Shown piece by piece: positions 21,480 through 32,094 of a DNA stretch of 64,000 bases. The first letter of the stretch is position 1. Each line of letters starts with the position of its first letter. A program made the position numbers and the translations under genes. The notes under the pieces are model-generated. The model had not been told where the DNA came from and ran no database searches. It saw only the letters and a program-made list of their open reading frames with translations. Source of the DNA: Chromobotia macracanthus (taxonomy: Eukaryota > Chordata > Actinopteri > Cypriniformes > Botiidae); the NCBI GenBank assembly GCA_036877525.1, contig JAZGTH010000041.1, positions 62,001 to 126,000 on the forward strand, read 5' to 3'.

Positions 21480-22780
21480 AGCAGTAAACTTTCCTCGTTG
21501 AAGTTCAAAATAACATGTTACAGTGTTTATTTAAAAGGTTTACATTGACAGTTGTTTTTATTATTGTATTATATTTATATTCTTAATGTTCTATGTGACT
21601 ACATAGTGATAATTTATCATTAAAAAGTTCTAATACTTACATGTGTATATATTTATTTAACATGTTTACACCTTTAAATGAAAACTGCTTTATTACAGTT
21701 TGTATGTACTTATTTTACATGTCTTAATCCTATGAAACTAAAAGTTATCATTTGTTGTAGCGTTACTCAGTCACTATTAATTTTTATATGTCTGGAAAAA
21801 CATAATACAGGATATTTAACTCATGATGCTGCAGTTCCTCGAGAACTTGCTGTCATTCACCGGAAATGCCCCTATTTCCACGAAAACCTAGAAAGAAAAA
21901 ACAACCATGTGACTTTATGTGGAACCTTATCCAATCACATACCATCTCAAAAGCACTACTGTACGGCGCATCGACATGCGCAGGTATATAGCAGATACGA
22001 TTTATTAAAAAAGGGCAGTAAACAGCTCCAACCTGTGCTTCAGCAATACAGGTTACAGAGCTGATTACCGCATATTTAATTATGGAGTTGTTAAACTTTA
22101 TATGCCTTGGATTTGAGTAGTGCACCTCATCAACGGTTATAAAAAATTGCTACCGTTGTGTCCATGTATTAACTACAGATATGACTGCAAAACATGTAAG
22201 AACAAAGAACATATAAACACAAATGTGTTCATGTGGGATATATTTATATAATTCAGCTGTACTCCACTGTCAGTGTAGCAGTTAATGAAAGCCAGTAAGC
22301 AAAACAGAAGGTGTGGCCAGATAAAACATTTTTTCCATTGATTTATTCTGAAACATTTTATTGTTTTGTAATCAAGTCTGGTAACGTAGAGTAACCTCTA
22401 GATGAATGTATAAGACTGTTGTTTCTACTGCTGACAGCCGATAAAAATCCAGTTTCAGCTTTATTAATTCTTTCTTCATTTGCCTGTCGAATCTGATTGG
22501 CTGCCGCTCACCTGCTCGTATCTGGTGAAGCGTATGTCCCATCTGGATGTAATCGGCTCATCGTTTATAGTTACGATTGTTTTATTAGGTAAAATTGTTT
22601 TTGGTAAAGACTTTCTCAGATGATTTCTTTAAATATTTAAAGATGCCCATTTGTAGCTTAATATTATAAATTGATAACTACTTGACAGAGTAACAAACGC
22701 GTTTGTAAAATTAATATTATTTGTGATGATGTCACTTCCTGTTTAGTTACTTCCTGGTTCTGCTGAAGAGAAAAGAGATG
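21480..22780. other. No gene recognised
   Basis: AT-rich. Around 21,960-22,060 there is a TATA-like GGTATATAGCAG, but no ORF with recognisable content follows. A short stretch near 22,195-22,250 (ACAAAGAACATATAAACACA) resembles 29,655-29,705. Confidence 0.4.
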
Positions 22781-22840
22781 GGCGTGGCGTGGCGTGGCGT
22801 GGCGTGGCGTGGCGTGGCGTGGCGTGGCGTGGCGTGGCGT
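22781..22840. repeat. (GGCGT)12 pentanucleotide tandem repeat
   Basis: Twelve perfect copies of GGCGT fill 22,781-22,840. The tract is CpG dense in otherwise AT-rich DNA. The antisense ORF reading ATPRH repeats is an artefact. Confidence 0.97.
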
Positions 22841-22849
22841 TCTACTCGC

Positions 22850-22882
22850 ATCCACTATAAATCATTATAACGGCAATGCTGT
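22850..22882 (+). promoter_or_regulatory. Possible TATA box and first-exon donor beside the GGCGT array
   Basis: CACTATAAATC (22,852-22,862) lies ten bases after the pentanucleotide array, and AATGCT|GTAAGTTCG at 22,881 is a near-perfect 5' splice site. Together they could mark a promoter and short 5' exon of the gene fragment at 23,091-23,411. Confidence 0.25.
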
Positions 22883-23090
22883 AAGTTCGTTTATTTGCAT
22901 TAAACGCGTTAAAGATCACATTCAGTGATTATTCCCTTAACAAAAGTTGTTAATTTGATGAGTAATTTAAAAACGGTTTGTTTACTGTTGTGTGTGCACT
23001 TGCAGTGGATATGCTTATTTACAGCTGTTTACAATGTCACGTTTGCTCAAGAACTTGGGCACTGAATGTTATTGTATTGTATTGTTACAG

Positions 23091-23411
23091 TTTTCATCGG
23101 CATGTTAATGAGGAAGTGTGACAATAAACCACAGGGACAGTCAATCTTTCTACGTCTTTGGCTACGGTTTAACATGGTGTTTGGTCAAAGTTTTCACACA
23201 CTGCACAAGAACGCTACAGGAAACCAATCCAACGGCGCTCACGAATCATGTTCATGGATGAGGTTTGAGGTAATGATTTTATTTCATTCTAATGAATTAG
23301 CTACATGTAACGTTTAATGCTAAATTTCTACAGGTACGTGTCACAGCAAAACAACAACAGAGGAGACTCGCTGCATTGCCATGGTTTCACGGCAGTAAAA
23401 GCAGAAACTGA
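23091..23411 (+). CDS. Two candidate exons of an unknown gene (duplicated at 57.8 kb)
   Basis: Exon a (23,091-23,269) sits between TTGTTACAG and GAG|GTAATG and encodes GMLMRKCDNKPQGQSIFLRL ... ending HESCSWMRFE. Exon b starts after TTTCTACAG at 23,334. In the phase set by exon a it reads VRVTAKQQQRRLAALPWFHG then SKSRN and a stop at 23,409-23,411. Exon b and its downstream sequence are repeated at 57,806-58,020 with few changes; exon a is absent there. Not recognised. Another frame of exon b is also open for 60 codons, so the coding assignment is tentative. Confidence 0.25.
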
Positions 23412-23865
23412 GGATAACGTGGACATGACGCCATCGATAGGTGACGCAGTGAGGAGGGACGTTGGTTACACTGGTTACAGTTGTGAATTTCTCTGCATCT
23501 AAACGTTGTTAGAAACATTTGGAATAATGTACCCGGATAAGTGAGAGAAACACGCAGCAACCGTACTTACCATGTGAACACATTACTTACAGTGTTCATT
23601 ATACGGGCACCTTTATATAAAGTATTATGCATACATTTAGTGATTTATATAGAAAATGTTACAAAAATGTTGGTGAAAAGCTGATCACAGAGCGTTGTAG
23701 CGCGGCTACATAAAGGGGTTATATTTACCATTCCACCTACACAAGCCCTTCGTATCACATTGGTCCTTCGTGCATGTTGTGCGTCTGATTGATCTAAACA
23801 ATGCTCTGTGACTTTTTGGTGCTTATGGTAGTGATCATGTACGTTGTCGCCACTGCACGCCCATT

Positions 23866-23895
23866 CGTCAATTCCTTTAAGTTTCAGCTTTGCAA
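23866..23895 (-). ncRNA. 30-nt fragment matching antisense of a universal 18S rRNA site
   Basis: CGTCAATTCCTTTAAGTTTC followed by AGCTTTGCAA is, from memory, the complement of the universally conserved small-subunit rRNA stretch targeted by '926R'-type primers. The match stops after CAA. It is duplicated at 58,433-58,462 with one mismatch. It is a fragment within a repeat, not an rRNA gene. Confidence 0.6.
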
Positions 23896-24169
23896 GCGCA
23901 GTAAAAGTCCCACAGCAATGGTGGCACGCAACGTACAAGCTCTGTGCCATCCTTTGGTTCTCTCTCATCTTCAGGGACAGGGACTAATTATGTGCTACAT
24001 ATAAGGGGAATCATGTCTACAATTATATACACAGCTACTCGTGGTTAAAATATGCGTGTGAAGTCTTCTTTTTATTTTGTGTGACTGGGCAGCTGATTCC
24101 ACTGGTAGAAGGTAGAAGGTCTGCGATTATTATGCTTGGGTTCAGGGGTTTGTTTATCTTTTTTTTTTC

Positions 24170-24400
24170 TGGTTCTTCAAGAGCAATTACAGATATATCA
24201 GATGCACAACATGTAAGCTCTGTGCCGCCATTCGACGTCCTTTTGAATCCAGGAACCCCACAACATTGTTAATGTTGTTTCTATAAACCCCTTTGATGAT
24301 GTCATTAATGATGCCACTTCAGATGCACAACATACAAGCTGCGTCTTAAACCAGCACCTGCAACCATAATATCATCTCAATGTTTTTCTAGACCCCCTCA
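24170..24400 (+). repeat. Repeated CxxCxxC-coding units (copy 1)
   Basis: Short units beginning CAGATGCACAACAT(G/A)(T/C)AAGCT recur at about 24,198 and 24,320 here, and in the duplicate at about 58,345, 58,683, 59,050, 59,162 and 59,285. In one frame they read R-C-x-x-C-K-L-C, sometimes followed by PKPAPA. Whether they were ever translated is unknown. Confidence 0.4.
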
Positions 24401-24875
24401 AGTCGTTCAGCAGGAAAGCCCATAGCCATTATATTTGGGTAAATTTACTAGTCCATCTTCATCAGCTTTATAAATCAGATGTGGAACAGTGTTGACCAAT
24501 GTATACCCAATGAAGACCACAGCTGTAGTCTGTGTTCACTAGAAACAGTGGGAATCTGCCATGATCTTGCAGCCTGCAACTGCATTCTGATGTATGGGTC
24601 AGTGACAGAGGCTTTGGCCACAACATGCCACACACCACAAGTATGTGACACATTTTATTATTTATCTTTCAGTTATTAATGTTGATTGATGAAAGCAATG
24701 TTTTATAAAATTATTGCAATGTTTTTCATAACTGAATTTCATCACAGTAATGCTGATGTCCATTTTTTACGGTTGTGTTGCAGATTTTTATGTTTCCTGT
24801 CTTTTTAATATTTAATTTTGGCATGGGATATCTAAATGTCACTTGGTCTCAAAGCAAGGATGTATCTTCCTGTTC

Positions 24876-24878
<3 letters not shown>

Positions 24879-24906
<28 letters not shown>

Positions 24907-25041
24907 GGATGGATGGATGGATGGATGGATGGATGGATGGATGGATGGATGGATGGATGGATGGATGGATGGATGGATGGATGGATGGATGGATGGATGG
25001 ATGGATGGATGGATGGATGGATGGATGGATGGATGGATGGA
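24879..25041. repeat. (AT)n followed by (GGAT)n microsatellite
   Basis: An (AT)n tract (24,879-24,906) runs directly into about 34 nearly perfect GGAT units to 25,041. It lies in the region corresponding to 60,150 of the duplicate, which lacks both arrays, so the expansion postdates the duplication or was lost there. The DGWM repeat ORFs are artefacts. Confidence 0.97.
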
Positions 25042-25639
25042 TACAGATATTTTTTATATCTTTATATAAATATCTTTGCCTCCATCAGAAGGTTATTTAT
25101 CAGGTGATGTTTTGATGTAATGGCAGGTAGTTTTTAACAAGCACTTATTTTGGGGTTATTTAAAAATTGATGCAGAATCATCTATTCAGTTATTGTTCCA
25201 TATCTTTTCAGCTAGTTTTAAATAAGTTAAGGTTTTAGATGTTAGGTTTAGGCCTTGGATGTGGTTTAGAGATGCAAGACAGCATTTTACTCGTTTGGGA
25301 ATATGTGATTTGATTTATGACACCTGTTTTCATGGGTTATATTAGGTTCAATTTTATTGTCATTGTGCAGAGCACAAACACAGAGGCAATGAAATGCATT
25401 TAGATTCTAACAGGAAGTACAGATAGTGATACGAATATTAATAAATGTTGTGTGTATGTGTATATATATTTAATAAAAATATACAAGTGTTAATTTCACT
25501 CACTCTCCAACAGCCCATTTCTGCAGTAAGGTTTTTACCTACAACATCAATAACACGGGTCCAAATTAGTAGAAAATTCACCATAATTGTTACAATTTAA
25601 GTTAAATGGAAGGTGCAAAGTGTCGTACAGAAATTATAA

Positions 25640-27425
25640 AGCACAATCGTGGTATCACACACGGCAAAAAAACAATGTAACAAACATTCATTAACAAATC
25701 ACTAATGCAAATAACCCATAACAAACTTAATAATGACATTAATAAAAACATAATTGTAGAAAACGACTATTCTGTTAAAATAAAACATTTTTAGTGAGTG
25801 TAGCATGGTGCTCGCGTATTGGGCTATAATAAATTAAGGGAAGCGCTCTTTACATGCTACTGCTGTAAGAACTCAACACAGACGTGGACATTAACGTGCA
25901 CCACAAGTAAATAAGTACAGAAAACGAATATTCTTTTCAACCTTTTTACTATGACCGTGTCATGCTAGTTAAAGTGAACCTTACCTCGTCGTACTTCAGT
26001 TTAAACTTTACCTCTTCTTGGCTAATAGGCTGATTTAATGACTGTAATAACTAATAGAAATGTAGGCTACCTTTGTGCACTTTCACTTTACACACACTCA
26101 GTGCTGTGGAAAATGAACAAATACTGTCATCACTATTAGCATGCATACCATTAGAAATTCATTAAAAACTGATTTGAATTCTGTTAATGTTGCTAATCTC
26201 TATCTCGCCTGTCTTAGTTTTGTGTTAACATTTACTTACAAAAATCTATACAAACGAAATTAAAGGTGTACACAATTTACTGTGCAGGGAAAGTGTGTGG
26301 ATCGGTGAGTGACAACAGCGTTGTTAAACATAATGACATTTAAAGTACTACCTGTTATATCCGTGGAGTAAAAAACTGATTTTTAAAGGCAGATAAAATT
26401 AATTAGCTCATCCAGTGTAATATACAGTTAACCTGTTTGCCTTGGCAGAAACCGCTGCTTATGGGGATGTCCCAGTGGTCAGCAAACATTCCTCACCATA
26501 ACGATCGAGACCTACAGAGACCTCCCTGTGTGGAGCTTGTATGTTGTGTGTATGTCCCCCATGTGAAAAAAATAGTTTAGCTAATTCACTAACATATCAA
26601 CCCTTAATCTTGAAATGTCACTGCTGTTGTTTTTGTGTCAAGATGTATACAAACAATGTTTTTATTCCAAGACACATTCATATATGCTACTTAAATGTCC
26701 CAAATAACCTATGGCCTAATCCTGGCTTAGTCTAAACCCTGTATGTGAAACCAGGCCTATGGAGTTACTAAATGCATCAAATCAAAATAAAATGTTTTAT
26801 GTAAAAAAAAATGTCTTGTGTAGTGCTGGAATTTAATAACGAAGAAATGTGTGTGAAAGACACACCACTCCGACATGCTTGTAAAGAAGACCAAGCTATA
26901 GCCTTCACTTCAAATCCTAAACAAATGTTTAATACTGTTTAATACCATGTGATGCATGCATTCTTTGAAGGCCCATTATATTTTAAAATTGTTTTTAACA
27001 ATCTCTTTCACCAGAAAAACATTCCAGACACATTGGGCTCTGGTAATACACAGTAAACCCATTAAACAAGACAGGAAAAATAATTTGTAACAGCAGTTTG
27101 ACCAAAAAGGTTGGCTGACCAGCAAGTGCTGTTATGTTTTACTCCTTTGAATGTTTATTTTACTTTGTTCATTTAGTTTTGTAAACTGCTATAAATAAAC
27201 TATCATACTATAGGCCTTTTTACTGCAATGTAAACAATCTCCCCTTTGCAACGAGACAAAATAAATTGTAAACAGTGAAACATGCAATTAAACTTAGACA
27301 CAAAAGAAAACAGTCCTTAAGTGAAGGCAGGTCAAGGATTTCATCCGTTAAAACAAATAGTTAGCGAGAAGTTCCATTCTGTAAATACACATTTATGTCC
27401 CAGACACAGTGCTTTGTACACCTAC
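25640..27425. repeat. Mostly non-coding; inverted copy of 30.1 kb sequence and SINE relic
   Basis: About 26,285-26,375, read on the minus strand, matches 30,075-30,155 on the plus strand (GATATAACAGGTA, AACAACGCTGTTGTCACTCA, CGATCCACACACTTT). At 26,460-26,550, CCTCCCTGTGTGGAGCTTGT resembles the body of DANA-type tRNA SINEs. The rest shows nothing recognisable. Confidence 0.5.
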
Positions 27426-27528
27426 CCAGCATCTGGAAAAAATCCTCTTCAGACTGAGGTTGTGAGGCAAGCACTTGGTCTTTAGTGGCCTCCACTCCAT
27501 CTCCAATTACGTCAAAAGTGCTTGCCAT
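27426..27528 (-). CDS. Candidate first exon, acidic (MASTFDVIGDG...)
   Basis: CCCCATGG gives a good start context at 27,528. The frame reads MASTFDVIGDGVEATKDQVL, then ends QSEEDFFQMLG at a GTAGGT donor. It overlaps the end of the finger frame (27,507-27,662) in another phase, so the two may be one frameshifted exon rather than two. No homologue recognised. Confidence 0.22.
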
Positions 27529-27662
27529 GGGGATTTGATGCTCGATGCTGTTACATCTGAGTGTACTTTAGGGTGCTGCTCAATAAATGTATTGTGTACA
27601 AATTTCAAGTGATGTCTCAAATGGGACATTTTTGAGGGGCACAAAGAGTAATCCACCAACAT
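27507..27662 (-). CDS. Cys/His finger-like exon (SLCPSKMSHLRHHLKFVH)
   Basis: After an ATTCATAG acceptor the frame starts MLVDYSLCPSKMSHLRHHLK then FVHN and runs to a stop at 27,507-27,509. C...K-M-S-H-L-R-x-H-L-K-x-V-H is the shape of the front finger of the fish Crypton-like family, and the R-family exon at 7,862-8,011 has the same layout and phase (0). A DNA- or protein-binding role is inferred from the fold only. The stop and lack of following exons suggest a relic. Confidence 0.35.
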   Translation of the reverse strand: MLVDYSLCPSKMSHLRHHLKFVHNTFIEQHPKVHSDVTASSIKSPWQALLT

Positions 27663-27773
27663 CTATGAATGTATAAACAAAGTTACAATTAAAATAATTA
27701 TTAGTTAACAGTAATTAAAAATAAAACAGGTAAAATATGTAGTAAATAAAATAATAGACCAATTGCCTTATAG

Positions 27774-28191
27774 TGTTACAGAGGTGGCTCCTGCGCCGCC
27801 TCCTCCAAAACACCAGAGGGAATCTTCTCCCGAATAATAGTTTACTTCCGGACTACATTTCCCATAGGGCCGTATTCCTGGGACTGATTATTGCAGTCAC
27901 CCTTTCCTGATCTCCTTGTGTATATAAACCTCAGAGTTTCATATGTTCATTGCGAAATCTTGTTTTGCCACGGCTAACAACTGTGAGTGGTTTCCCTGTT
28001 TTACCTTGTGTATTACCCTAGTTTGTATCTCGTTTTCTGATTGATAGCTGCCTGCCTTGACCCTTTCTGGATTAAGCTTTGCTCTGTCTCTGTCACTACT
28101 GATTGCCGGTTTCGACCGTTGCCTGTCTGTTTACCCTGTTCTTAATAAATAGCCAGAAAGTGGATTGAAATGCTATTCACTCATCCTTACA
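27774..28191 (+). mobile_element. Solo LTR, gypsy-like (TGTTACAG...CCTTACA)
   Basis: The 418-bp segment starts TGTTACAGAGGTGGCTCCTG and ends CATCCTTACA. It contains a TATA-like GTATATAAACCTC at about 27,920, the C-T-rich 3' half typical of these LTRs (GTTTTACCTTGTGTATTACC, CCTTGACCCTTTCTGG) and an AATAAA signal at about 28,144. Layout parallels 687-1,141 but the sequence is a different subfamily. No target-site duplication is evident. Confidence 0.72.
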
Positions 28192-28199
28192 GCAAGCAT

Positions 28200-29360
28200 A
28201 ATTTCACAAGTAATTGAGCATGTGGACAGACTCAAAAAACATTTGATAACTACAGCCATCAATGTGGTTTCAAAAGTACCGTGGTACTGATTTCTGCATA
28301 TATTTGTTAATGTATCTGTAATGTAATGTATGTATTTGCTCTCTATTACCCCCTTTCGTCTTTTCACATTCACTGCACCCATGTTTTGAAAATGCAGTAT
28401 CTCAAGATGGCCTGTAGGTAATTAAATAAATTAAATGATAAACTGATTGGATTTGTATGTTGTAGTATGTTGATATGTCATGAACAGCTGGAGGGAAAAT
28501 CATTATATTTTGACAAATGTCCAACTGGACCAAAGGATGAACAGATTAGAATTTGTGGTCAAAGTTCAAGATCTTTGTCATCTCACGAAATGTTTAGCAT
28601 TAACTCAGGAATTTAAATGCTTAGTATGACTGAATTTCACACAGATATTTATCTGATAAAGGAGAGGTTACATATTTTGAATCAAACATGCATTAGATTA
28701 AACAGTTTAACATAAAACATAACCTCACGTTATGTTTGAAAGTATATAGAAAGTCTTTCAAGAACATTATGATATCACAGTGAAGTTTACAGTTTGGATG
28801 TAAATTGTCTTTTAACCCATTGAACTATGAAAAGCTGGAACACTTGCCTACAAACAAGCATCGAGAATGATGAGGAATGTGTGAGCTGGACCAGCTCCAG
28901 CGGCCCAGCCACACAACAGAAGAGGAGATACAGAATTGTTACATTTTAGTACATTTTTATGTTTCCTGTCAGTTTTTGTTCAACATATTTCATTTGTATT
29001 TATTGAAGTTTTGAGGGTTTTTTAATATTTTATATAGTTCTGGTTTGTTTCTGTTAATGTATGTAGTTCTGTTTTCCGTGTATTATTTGTCTGTTTAGGT
29101 TTTAATTGCTGTTGTATAGTTCTGCATGCAGTATGGCTGCTTGTTATCTTTTGTTCAACATCACATTCTTCCAGGTACATCTCAGGTCAGGTTTTTTTTA
29201 TGGTCAACTGGGGTAGATTATGATCTTCAAATGGATACCTTCAAATGGATACAAGAAACGTCTGATTGTCCTGATGTTGTACAGCACGTACCTGCATGAC
29301 AGAGAGATTATTTAAATGTGGGTCAAATAAATGTTTCCAATAATCAATACTTTACATTTA
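28200..29360. other. No gene recognised
   Basis: AT-rich DNA without coherent reading frames. Confidence 0.4.
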
Positions 29361-29365
29361 CTTAG

Positions 29366-29470
29366 GGGGTGACGTAGTGGATCATGCTTTTGCTCTCCAA
29401 CAAAACCCAATGAGGCTTCTCTGTGTGGAGCTTGTATGTTTTGCAGCTGATGTTGATGTCCCCTACAAGG
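29366..29470 (+). repeat. Decayed tRNA-derived SINE (DANA-like)
   Basis: GGGGGTGACGTAGTGGATCA then CTTCTCTGTGTGGAGCTTGT follow the order of DANA/mermaid-type SINEs (G-GTGGCGCAGTGG head, CTGTGTGGAGTTTGCATGTT body). It is heavily mutated. Confidence 0.4.
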
Positions 29471-29973
29471 ACAAATAAAATACTTTTGTGAATTGAAAGC
29501 ACAGCTGATGTAATAACACTTTGTTTCATTATTTTGTAGAAGCTGGAGTGTCTATAGATCAGCTTTTGTCTTTCTGTTTGCTTCTGTTATAGTTTGTCAC
29601 AGTCATTTTGCTTTACAAAAGCTGACTGATGGCAGGCCATGTCTAATAAGCAAAACATGCAGGAACACAGAACATATGAACAAATGTGTTAATGTGGGAC
29701 ACTCGCAGGCTACCTATCAATCTATATCATATTTAATTAAACATCATTTACTCAATCTTAGAACTGCACTTGCATGTCTCTTGACTTCCACACTTTTAAA
29801 GGGGTGGAAACTACAGCTAAAACAAGATATAGTCAAACAAAAGTTACGTCCAGTTTTTCATTAGGCTCACTGCAAGACGTACTACAACCAGTTTTAAAAG
29901 CAGCAGCCAGACCTAGTTTGCTCAAATGAACTTAATTTGACCCGTCAGCTGGCGGCTGGGCCGTCTGATCATC

Positions 29974-30015
29974 ATGTCCGGTGACAGTGGAGTGGACAGC
30001 AGTGGCCACACTACT
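29974..30015 (+). CDS. Gene C exon 1 (MSGDSGVDSSGHTT)
   Basis: An ATG at 29,974 begins a 42-nt, 14-codon exon ending at ACT|GTAAAT in phase 0. The first exon of gene A (48,876-48,917, MSSDIMAMPEDEQP) is also exactly 42 nt, phase 0, and starts MS-D, suggesting common descent. A TTTTAAAAGC promoter-like box lies about 80 bases upstream. Acidic/Ser-rich, no domain. Confidence 0.35.
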
Positions 30016-30227
30016 GTAAATATACCTCATAATTTAATCAGTTTTTTAAAACAAATCACAGTTTTACTCCTGGATATAACAGGTACTTTTAATGTCATTA
30101 TGTTTAACAATGCTGTTGTCACTCACCGATCCACACACTTTTCCCGCACAGTAAGTTGTGTACACTTTTTATTTAGTGTATATGATTTTAGATTGTAATT
30201 AGTATAAGTTTTATTGCTATTTTGCAG

Positions 30228-30365
30228 CACTGTAACTACATGCAGACATTTGATCAGCCTGTTCCTCGTGGTCTTTTTTTGCCTCCCCCCCCATGCACCG
30301 CCGCCCTTCCAGATTCAGATTCTGATCTAATAGACATATTAAAGTCTCAACGAGGGAAGTCGTAA
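30228..30365 (+). CDS. Gene C exon 2, Pro-rich/acidic (TFDQPVPR...PPPP...DSDSD)
   Basis: A TTTTGCAG acceptor opens HCNYMQTFDQPVPRGLFLPP, followed by PPCTAALPDSDSDLIDILK. It is the homologue of the exon at 14,733-14,828. The donor present there (AAAG|GTACTT) corresponds here to AAAG|TCTCAA, so the splice site is lost and the frame runs to TAA at 30,363-30,365. This suggests a decayed or shortened gene copy. Confidence 0.4.
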   Translation, partial: HCNYMQTFDQPVPRGLFLPPPPCTAALPDSDSDLIDILKSQRGKS

Positions 30366-30556
30366 TCTGGCAGGGAGTCAAAATTAGACCCATCATAAAT
30401 TGTATAAATAAAACACTTCACAATTCTTGTTTTTTTTTTCCAGGTAACCACTGAACTCCTCAGCTGTACAGTTAGTTGAGCTTACTTGTACCTACTTAAG
30501 TTTTTTTGACAGAAATTATTGAAGTTTGACAGCTGTTGTATTATGTTATTTCACAG

Positions 30557-30688
30557 GACAGTGAGCACAGCTCTTCAGCGGATGAAGGAGGTCTGCGGGA
30601 TCTGCCTCCTCCTCCTTCTTTGCCCAGACCTTCACCTCCCCCACCACTGCCTCTTCCTGTTCTTCCTCCTCAACAGGACCTTGAAGAT
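30557..30688 (+). CDS. Gene C exon 3, acidic then proline-rich
   Basis: A 44-codon phase-0 exon between TTTCACAG and GAT|GTAATA. It reads DSEHSSSADEGGLRDLPPPP, then a long Pro/Leu run, and ends QQDLED. The SSSADE patch resembles the SSSEDN patches of gene A exons. Probably disordered; Pro-rich stretches often bind SH3/WW domains, but that is speculation. Confidence 0.4.
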
Positions 30689-30774
30689 GTAATAGAAATA
30701 TTTGTTGTTGTCTGTTAAACTCTGTTAGGTGGTTTGTTAATTATTTTTTTTACTTTGTTTTTCCCTCTCTTCAG

Positions 30775-30939
30775 TATTTTGCTGATGATGAGGAAGAGGA
30801 AGAAAATGAGAAGTTGCTTAAAATAGTTCTAATACATTTATTTTTTACACAATCCTCATTGTGGTGTTCTGGCCCTGAGAGAGTGCAGCATTGGAAGCAG
30901 ATGTTCCCAGAGCCTGCCTACCTTTTCCATCCCAGGTGA
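30775..30939 (+). CDS. Gene C exon 4, acidic start (YFADDEEEEENEK)
   Basis: A CTCTCTTCAG acceptor opens YFADDEEEEENEKLLKIVLI and continues through WCSGPERVQHWKQMFPEPAY to HPR and a stop at 30,937-30,939. CCCAG|GTGAAG at the end could instead be a donor. Phase 0, like the other exons of this gene. Function unknown. Confidence 0.33.
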   Translation, partial: YFADDEEEEENEKLLKIVLIHLFFTQSSLWCSGPERVQHWKQMFPEPAYLFHPR

Positions 30940-32090
30940 AGTAGCAGAAGACCCAAGTTCCTGTTTAGCTGAAGCTTGCAGATGTGAGCATGCAGATGAA
31001 GGAGCTGTCGACCATCCAGATGTGAGGTGTCCGGCCATCTCTGGTAGAGTCTGGTTTACCTGCACTATTTATGCTACTGTTTAAGTCGTGTGGGCAGGCT
31101 TATCTAGCCTACTGTGGAAGCCTACTAGTGCTGCGCCAGATGTGCAGCCACTCCCCTTTGTCTCAGCACAGATGATATTTTCAGGCAATACTGTACATGA
31201 GAAGTACAATGAAAACATTCCAGTAACATACCATTAGAAGTCTGTTTGGAGATTTATTCATTTTAACTGGATTTTTTAAATTTGTTTTGTAAATGTCCTC
31301 TGCAGCCTTGATAGTGATTGTATCTGTACGGTCAACTGACTGGCTGTGTTGAAAAGCCTGAACTATCACTAGTCAGTTTGTAAATGCCACAGGTTATAGT
31401 ACTCATTGTGTAATGGTAACTTTAGAGTATTAATGAAAGGATCTATTTTTCACATTGTTATTTTTTTATCACCTGCATAGCTGCTATTACAAAGGGAAAC
31501 CAAGAGAACTTCATACAATAACAAAAACAAAGCAGATGAATAAAGAACAGGAACTTAACAAACAAACATAAATAAATGTATTAGGGCTGTAGAGGGTTAG
31601 CAGGGGCTGCTGCCTTCATTCATTTCATCCAATGACTTCACATTGTCCTGCCTAGATGCAAATAATGACCAAAAAATTAACAAATACAAGAATTAACCAA
31701 ATGCCAAAAAAGTATGGCTATGAAAAGTGTAATGGTGCATTCATACCTGGTTATCTGTGTAGGCAGCATCACAAGGCGCTCATGTCTGTGGTGCATGGGG
31801 AACGTGTGTAGCTAGTATCACACCTGTCCTATCCACAGTGATCTTGTACACTTCCTGTGAAATATTATGTAGGGAAAGTGTAACTCTCCAATGTAAAAAA
31901 CAACAAAACAAGTTCTTCCAAATGGTGAGAAATGAAGTGTCTGTGAGGATGTAAGCAAAAACAATGGAGCTGCGCTCACAGCAACCAACCATAATTTATT
32001 CATACATGTGGGAAACTTATGTTTCTTTAACTTAACATTATACCACAAAAAATGAGTTATGAAAAGTAAGTGAACAGTAACCCATACTCG
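30940..32090. other. No gene recognised
   Basis: Moderately AT-rich DNA; short ORFs here lack recognisable content. Confidence 0.4.
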
Positions 32091-32094
32091 ACAT

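Larger units (their letters stand above)
23350..25640. repeat. Segmental duplication, copy 1 (partner 57,800-60,950)
   Basis: Matching pieces in the same order include 23,350-23,560 with 57,800-58,020, 23,780-24,060 with 58,335-58,620, 24,100-24,460 with 59,075-59,465, 24,460-24,650 with 59,455-59,690, 25,090-25,150 with 60,170-60,245, and 25,180-25,640 with 60,245-60,950. Gaps and insertions separate them. The last piece is also present at 14,345-14,640. Confidence 0.9.

Noticed and set aside
22664..22855. ORF with ATPRH repeats
   Set aside because: Translation of the GGCGT array.
24775..25115. ORFs with DGWM repeats and YIYI
   Set aside because: Translation of (GGAT)n and (AT)n microsatellites.
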